Shown here: positions 59,147 to 64,000 of the stretch, in pieces | Numbering within the stretch: position 1 is the stretch's first letter | Layout: every line of letters starts with the position of its first letter | Assembly: GCF_014207185.1 (NCBI RefSeq) | Contig: NZ_JACHCP010000002.1 | Span: 558,001 to 622,000, forward strand | Reading direction: 5' to 3' | Source of the DNA: Rhodanobacter sp. A1T4 | GTDB lineage: Bacteria; Pseudomonadota; Gammaproteobacteria; Xanthomonadales; Rhodanobacteraceae | DNA: 64,000 nucleotides | Position numbers and translations under genes: made by a program | The notes under the pieces: generated by a model | The model's database searches: none | Seen by the model: only the letters and a program-made list of their open reading frames with translations | Told to the model about the DNA's origin: nothing

Positions 59147-60346
59147 TTACCGACCTGGCAGCGACCGCTCGCGCGCCAGCCGCGGGCTCACCATCGGCAC
59201 AGTCAACATGGTGCTGACCACCGCCATCAATAGCAGCGCGGTAAAGGTGGCGCTGGTGATCAGGTGGCGATCAAGCAGGATGTTGACGAAGATGATCATG
59301 ATCAGCGCCTTGGTTTGCAGCAGCCAGCCGACGATCCACGCATCACCCTTCGGCCAACCCAGCCAACGGCCGGCCAAATGGATGCCAGTCAACTTGCCGG
59401 CGACGCCCGCCATCAGCAGCAGCGCGGCGGCGATGAACACGGCACCGCCGCCCACCGTCCAGTTGGTGCGCAGCCCGGTCGACAAAAAGAACACTGGCAT
59501 CACCACCAGCAGCACGTGTTTGCGCAGCAGATCCATATGCTCCTGATTGAACCACTGCCGGTCGATCACCGCACCGGATAAAAATGCACCCACCATGAAA
59601 TGCAGGCCGGCGCGATCTGCCGCAAAACCACAGGCGGCCAGCCAGATCAAACCGACGTACCAACGGTCCGATTCCGGCATCCATTGCATCAGCCTGCGGA
59701 ATAACCAGGCGGCCGGCGCAAATAGCAGCAGAAACAACAGCTGCAGGCCGACCCGATGCCAGTCGAGCAGGATCAGCGCCAGCACGCCCCAGATCGCGAG
59801 GTCATCCAGGCTGGCGTAACGCAACACGCGCTGTCCCAACGGCGCACGCATGATTTCCAGTTTTTCCATCAGCAGCAGCAGGATAGGCAGCGCCGTCACC
59901 GCACAGGCCATGCCGACACCCAGCAGAAACTGCCACGGCGCCGCGGCTTCGCCGATCCAGCCCTCGCGCCAAACCAGCAGCCCGGCAGCCGCCGCGCTAC
60001 CAAAGATCAGCGGCACGCCCAGCGCCAGGCCGGCGGTAATGCCGCACTCGCGCCGCTGCACCCATACCTGCTTCAAGTCCAGCTCGATGCCAGCTATCCA
60101 CACAAACACCATCACCGCCCACCACGCGATGCCGTTGAGCGCCTGAATCACCGGCGGACTGAATACCGCCGCGTAGTAGGCGGGAAACGCCGCGCCGAGA
60201 ATGCCCGGCCCCAGCAGGATGCCGGTGATGATCTGCACCACCACCAGCGGTGCGTAGTAATCCAAGCGGCCCAGCCGCCAGATCAGGTACGGCACGCCGA
60301 AGATGATCGTCATCGCGATCAGGAAAATATCGGTGCTGTTCATCAC
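59147..60346 (-). CDS. CPA2-family monovalent cation/proton antiporter
   Basis: A 399-residue inner-membrane protein with about twelve helices. Features: I-I-T-G-I-L-L-G-P-G-I-L-G near residues 38-50, F-V-W-I-A-G-I-E-L-D-L near 80, R-Y-A-S-L-D-D-L-A-I-W-G with the conserved Asp pair, and F-L-S-T-G-L-R-T-N-W. It resembles KefB/CPA2 antiporters but has no TrkA-N regulatory domain. It probably exchanges Na+ or K+ for protons; ion and direction are not known. Starts at either of the first two Met are possible. Confidence 0.85.
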   Translation of the reverse strand: MMNSTDIFLIAMTIIFGVPYLIWRLGRLDYYAPLVVVQIITGILLGPGILGAAFPAYYAAVFSPPVIQALNGIAWWAVMVFVWIAGIELDLKQVWVQRRECGITAGLALGVPLIFGSAAAAGLLVWREGWIGEAAAPWQFLLGVGMACAVTALPILLLLMEKLEIMRAPLGQRVLRYASLDDLAIWGVLALILLDWHRVGLQLLFLLLFAPAAWLFRRLMQWMPESDRWYVGLIWLAACGFAADRAGLHFMVGAFLSGAVIDRQWFNQEHMDLLRKHVLLVVMPVFFLSTGLRTNWTVGGGAVFIAAALLLMAGVAGKLTGIHLAGRWLGWPKGDAWIVGWLLQTKALIMIIFVNILLDRHLITSATFTALLLMAVVSTMLTVPMVSPRLARERSLPGR

Positions 60347-60701
60347 TCACCCCAGGATGCGCCAGCCGGCGCGCAAGCGTGTTGAGCGTAGCGGAAATAC
60401 GTGCCGCGCATTCCCCGTTCGTCCGTGGTCCAACGCAATTACGGTTGCTGCTGACACGACCTCTTGGTACAACAACATTGCGCATCGACTTGTTGTGTCG
60501 GACTGGGCGGACGAATGCGCGAAACGCACCGCGATAGTCTGCTCACACGATGACCAGTAAGGTAACCAAACCGATGATCCGATGCCGGGCTGGCAATAAC
60601 TCAGCCTTGGCAACGTCGGGTCGCGATCTACAGATTCGGCTGCATCAGAAAATCATTCCGCGCGGGCCTCCTTCAGTCCCCACCACGCCTATCGAGATCC
60701 C

Positions 60702-63700
60702 ATGTCGATCCATGTCGCCCTGACCCACATCACGCATTACCGCTACGACCGTTCGGTGAAGCTCGGGCCGCAGGTAGTGCGGCTGCGCCCTGCCCCGCAC
60801 AGCCGCACGCCGATCCTCAGCTATTTGCTGAAGGTCGATCCAGCCAAGCACTTCGTGAACTGGCAGCAGGATCCGCAAGGCAACTGGCTGGCGCGGCTGG
60901 TGTTCCCCGAGCCGACGCGCGAGTTGCGCATCGAGGTCGATCTGGTCGCCGAGCTGTCGGTGATCAACCCGTTCGACTTTTTTCTCGAGCCCTACGCCGA
61001 GACCATTCCGTTCCCGTACGACCCGGAACAGAACGAGGAGCTGGCGCCGTACCTCAAGACGCTGCCGATGACGCCGCTGTTCGAGCGCTATCTGGCCAAG
61101 GTGCCGCGCGAACCACTGCGCAGCGTGGATTTTCTGGTCGCGCTGAACCAGATGGTCCAGGGCGACGTCAGCTACCTGATCCGCATGGAACCCGGCGTGC
61201 AAACGCCAGAAGAAACCCTCACTAACGGCTCGGGTTCCTGCCGCGATTCGGCTTGGCTGCTGGTGCAATTGCTGCGCCATCTCGGGCTGGCCGCACGCTT
61301 CGTCTCCGGTTATCTGATCCAGCTGGTGCCCGACGTCAAATCGCTGGACGGTCCATCGGGTACCACGGTCGACTTCACCGACCTGCACGCCTGGTGCGAG
61401 GTCTACCTGCCTGGCGCAGGCTGGATCGGTCTGGACCCGACCTCGGGCCTGTTTGCCGGCGAAGGTCATATTCCGCTGGCAGCTACACCCGAACCCGCCT
61501 CGGCCGCACCGATCAGTGGTGGCGTCGACGAGAGCGAGGTCGAGTTCGAGCACATCATGCGGATCGAACGCGTATGGGAAGCCCCGCGCGTCACCAAGCC
61601 ATATACCGAAGAGCAGTGGCAGACGATCGAGACACTCGGCCATCGCATCGACGACGATCTGGAAAAGCTCGACGTGCGCCTGACCATGGGCGGCGAGCCG
61701 ACCTTCGTGGCGATGGACGATCCCGATGGCGCCGAGTGGAACATCGCCGCGCTAGGCCCGACCAAGCGCAAGCTGGCCGGCGAGCTATTCCACAAGCTGC
61801 GCGACAAGTACGCGCCGCATGGCATGGTGCATTTCGGCCAGGGCAAGTGGTATCCGGGCGAGCAGTTGCCGCGCTGGTCGCTCAACTGTTTCTGGCGCCG
61901 CGACGGCGAGCCGCTGTGGAGCGATCCATCGCTGCATGCCGACGAGCGCAAGCCCGGCAAGGCCGATACGGCTCTGGCCGAGCGCTTTCTGCACGGTGTG
62001 GCCAAGGCGCTGGGCGTGCAGCCCGACCATGTGTTCCCCGCGTACGAGGACAGCTTCTATTACCTGTGGCGCGAACGTCAGCTGCCGATCAATGTCGACC
62101 CCATCGACTCCAAGCTCGACGATGCACTGGAGCGCAAGCGTCTGGCCAAGGTATTTGGGCAAGGGCTAAATAAGGTCGTCGGCCACGTGCTGCCCGTTTC
62201 GCGCAATAGCGACGGCCAGTGGAAAAGCAGTCCATGGTATCTGCGCAGCGAACATTGCTATCTGGTGCCCGGCGATTCGCCGCTGGGCTATCGCCTGCCG
62301 CTGGATTCGCAGCCGTGGGTGAGGAAAATCGATTTCCCGTTTGTCATTCCGCCCGACCCTTCGCGCCCCGTGCTCAAACTGCCGAGTGCCAAAGCGCTGA
62401 AAAAGCAGCTGCTGCCGATCGAGAGCGGCGTCGCATTGAGTGGCCATGTCACCGCCACTGAAGACGCGCCACCAGCGGTCGGTGAATCGGCCGACAACAT
62501 CGCCCGCCGCGCGCTGTGCGCCGAAGCGCGCGACGGCATCCTTTATCTGTTCATGCCGCCCACCGATGAGCTGGACGATTACGTGGCGATCGTCGCCGCG
62601 ATCGAAGCCACTGCCGCTGCACTGAAAACGCCGGTGATACTGGAAGGCTATGAGCCACCGCGCGACCCGCGCATCAACCAGTTCCGCGTCACGCCGGACC
62701 CGGGCGTGATCGAAGTGAACATCCATCCGGCTACCGGCTGGGACGATCTGGTCGAGCGCACCACGCATTTGTACGACACTGCGCGCGAAACGCGGCTGAT
62801 CACCGAGAAGTTCATGCTCGACGGTCGACACACCGGCACTGGCGGCGGCAACCACTTCACCCTGGGCGCCGCGCAGACGCTGGACTCGCCGTTCCTGCGC
62901 CGACCCGATTTGTTGCGCAGCCTGATCTCGTACTGGAACAACCACCCATCGCTGTCGTTCCTGTTTTCCGGCCTGTTCATCGGACCGACCAGCCAGGCAC
63001 CGCGCATCGATGAAGCGCGCAACGATTCGATCTACGAACTGGAAATCGCCTTCCGGCAAATGCCCTCGCCCGGCGGTGATATCGAGCCGTGGGTCGTCGA
63101 TCGCCTGCTGCGCAATCTGCTGATCGACGTCACCGGCAACACCCATCGCGCCGAGTTCTGCATCGACAAGCTGTATTCACCCGACAGCGCCACCGGCCGT
63201 CTCGGCCTGCTGGAAATGCGCGCCTTCGAAATGCCGCCGCACGCGCGCATGTCGCTCGCCCAGCAACTGTTGATCCGCGCACTGATCGCGCGCTTCTGGA
63301 AAGAACCCTACGCACCACCGCGACTGATGCGCTGGGGCACCGAGTTGCATGACCGCTTCATGCTGCCGCACTTCGTCAAGCAAGACCTGGCCGACGTGCT
63401 TGAGGAAACCCGTAACGCCGGCTATCCGATCGACTTGGCATGGTTCGCACCGCACTTCGAATTCCGCTTCCCCAAGGTCGGCGACTTCGCCAGCCTCGGC
63501 GTCGACGTGGATCTGCGTCACGCGCTGGAGCCGTGGCACGTGCTTGGCGAAGAGGGCTCGGCCGGCGGCAACGTGCGCTACGTCGACGCCTCGGTCGAAC
63601 GCATGCAGGTCAAAGTGCGTGGCATGGTCGGCGATCGCTACGTAATCACCTGCAACGGCCGCAGCCTGCCGCTATCGTCCACCGGCGACATCGGCGAATT

Positions 63701-64000
63701 CGTTGCCGGCGTGCGCTACAAGGCCTGGCAGCCGCCGACCAGTTTGCATCCCACCATCCCGGCCGACGCACCGCTGGTATTCGACCTGGTCGACACCTGG
63801 ATGGACCGCAGCATGGGCGGCTGCCAGTACCACGTCTCGCACCCCGGCGGCCGCAGCTACGACGATTTCCCGGTCAACGCCTATGCCGCCGAAAGCCGCC
63901 GCCTCACCCGCTTCTTCCGCATCGGTCATACGCCGGGAAGGATCGGCGCACAGCCGGCCGATCGCAATCCAAATTTTCCGTTTACGCTGGATCTGCGGCG
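60702..64000 (+). CDS. Transglutaminase-like / DUF2126 protein, 3' end cut by window
   Basis: An open frame of about 1100 residues running to the window end. The N-terminus M-S-I-H-V-A-L-T-H-I-T-H-Y-R-Y-D and Bact_transglu_N-type domain (residues 1-150) precede a transglutaminase core with Cys ~180 in G-S-C-R-D-S-A-W, His ~229 in D-L-H-A-W, Asp ~245 in G-L-D-P-T. The DUF2126 region follows (from ~330: L-T-M-G-G-E-P-T-F-V), ending near T-L-D-L-R-R, a typical C-terminus. Cytoplasmic cysteine peptidase-like; the substrate is unknown. The stop lies beyond the window. Confidence 0.93.
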   Translation, partial: MSIHVALTHITHYRYDRSVKLGPQVVRLRPAPHSRTPILSYLLKVDPAKHFVNWQQDPQGNWLARLVFPEPTRELRIEVDLVAELSVINPFDFFLEPYAETIPFPYDPEQNEELAPYLKTLPMTPLFERYLAKVPREPLRSVDFLVALNQMVQGDVSYLIRMEPGVQTPEETLTNGSGSCRDSAWLLVQLLRHLGLAARFVSGYLIQLVPDVKSLDGPSGTTVDFTDLHAWCEVYLPGAGWIGLDPTSGLFAGEGHIPLAATPEPASAAPISGGVDESEVEFEHIMRIERVWEAPRVTKPYTEEQWQTIETLGHRIDDDLEKLDVRLTMGGEPTFVAMDDPDGAEWNIAALGPTKRKLAGELFHKLRDKYAPHGMVHFGQGKWYPGEQLPRWSLNCFWRRDGEPLWSDPSLHADERKPGKADTALAERFLHGVAKALGVQPDHVFPAYEDSFYYLWRERQLPINVDPIDSKLDDALERKRLAKVFGQGLNKVVGHVLPVSRNSDGQWKSSPWYLRSEHCYLVPGDSPLGYRLPLDSQPWVRKIDFPFVIPPDPSRPVLKLPSAKALKKQLLPIESGVALSGHVTATEDAPPAVGESADNIARRALCAEARDGILYLFMPPTDELDDYVAIVAAIEATAAALKTPVILEGYEPPRDPRINQFRVTPDPGVIEVNIHPATGWDDLVERTTHLYDTARETRLITEKFMLDGRHTGTGGGNHFTLGAAQTLDSPFLRRPDLLRSLISYWNNHPSLSFLFSGLFIGPTSQAPRIDEARNDSIYELEIAFRQMPSPGGDIEPWVVDRLLRNLLIDVTGNTHRAEFCIDKLYSPDSATGRLGLLEMRAFEMPPHARMSLAQQLLIRALIARFWKEPYAPPRLMRWGTELHDRFMLPHFVKQDLADVLEETRNAGYPIDLAWFAPHFEFRFPKVGDFASLGVDVDLRHALEPWHVLGEEGSAGGNVRYVDASVERMQVKVRGMVGDRYVITCNGRSLPLSSTGDIGEFVAGVRYKAWQPPTSLHPTIPADAPLVFDLVDTWMDRSMGGCQYHVSHPGGRSYDDFPVNAYAAESRRLTRFFRIGHTPGRIGAQPADRNPNFPFTLDLR

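Noticed and set aside
60645-61643. 332-codon minus-strand frame at the transglutaminase start
   Set aside because: Opposite a frame with an intact catalytic triad; Asp/Gln/Arg-rich shadow.

Overview
The window is high-GC DNA from a gammaproteobacterium, most likely of the order Xanthomonadales (Rhodanobacteraceae or Xanthomonadaceae, for example Dyella or Rhodanobacter relatives). The reasons are a sux-type sucrose locus, a Xanthomonas-like alpha-glucosidase, many TonB-dependent receptors, rsmD-coaD-ferredoxin facing ftsY, and mutY next to yggX. This placement rests on gene content and recognised protein families, not on a database search.

Layout. 1-3.4 kb: the proton-translocating transhydrogenase genes (pntAA, pntAB, pntB) on the minus strand, split by a plus-strand sigma factor / anti-sigma-like / DUF3106 unit. 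3.5-8.7 kb: small housekeeping and stress genes (cytidine deaminase, MarC, DUF3465, nitroreductase, 5'-3' exonuclease, DMT exporter, NUDIX hydrolase). 8.7-13.8 kb: a minus-strand run rsmD-coaD-lipoprotein-ferredoxin-ggt plus a TMEM43-like protein. 13.9-17.6 kb: ftsY, an AsmA-like gene, mutY and yggX on the plus strand, then tRNA-Phe.

17.7-25.2 kb: a compact integrative element of about 7.5 kb in the 3' end of tRNA-Phe. It is bounded by a 21-bp perfect direct repeat, and the probable original tRNA terminator now lies beyond its far end. It carries a P4-type tyrosine integrase; a tightly overlapping operon (AlpA, primase-like zinc-finger protein, RepA-like ATPase, two small genes); an XRE regulator divergent from a membrane-protein / secreted-protein pair; and several unknown genes. 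No capsid, terminase or conjugation genes are visible, so it looks like a satellite or minimal mobilisable island.

25.4-34 kb: a surface-adhesion locus. An AraC regulator, a 1184-residue trimeric autotransporter adhesin and two tandem TpgA-like lipoproteins (BamE-like plus OmpA-like domains) share the minus strand, with a DUF2968 lipoprotein divergent. 34.3-40.3 kb: a molybdenum cofactor operon (moeA-moaA-moaC-mobA-moaD-moaE), then a cytochrome b and a molybdopterin oxidoreductase likely to use the cofactor. 40.3-47.7 kb: a sucrose locus (suxC-, suxB-, suxA- and suxR-like) with a palindromic candidate operator. 47.9-59 kb: an M28 peptidase, an alpha-glucosidase, a secreted alpha-amylase and two more TonB-dependent receptors, consistent with alpha-glucan scavenging. 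59.1-64 kb: a CPA2-type antiporter and a very large transglutaminase/DUF2126 protein cut by the window edge.

Most likely to repay closer work: the tRNA-Phe element with its TGGTGC repeat clusters and unknown cargo, and the adhesin locus with a duplicated TpgA-like partner and a candidate AraC operator. No CRISPR array, rRNA or insertion sequence was seen.
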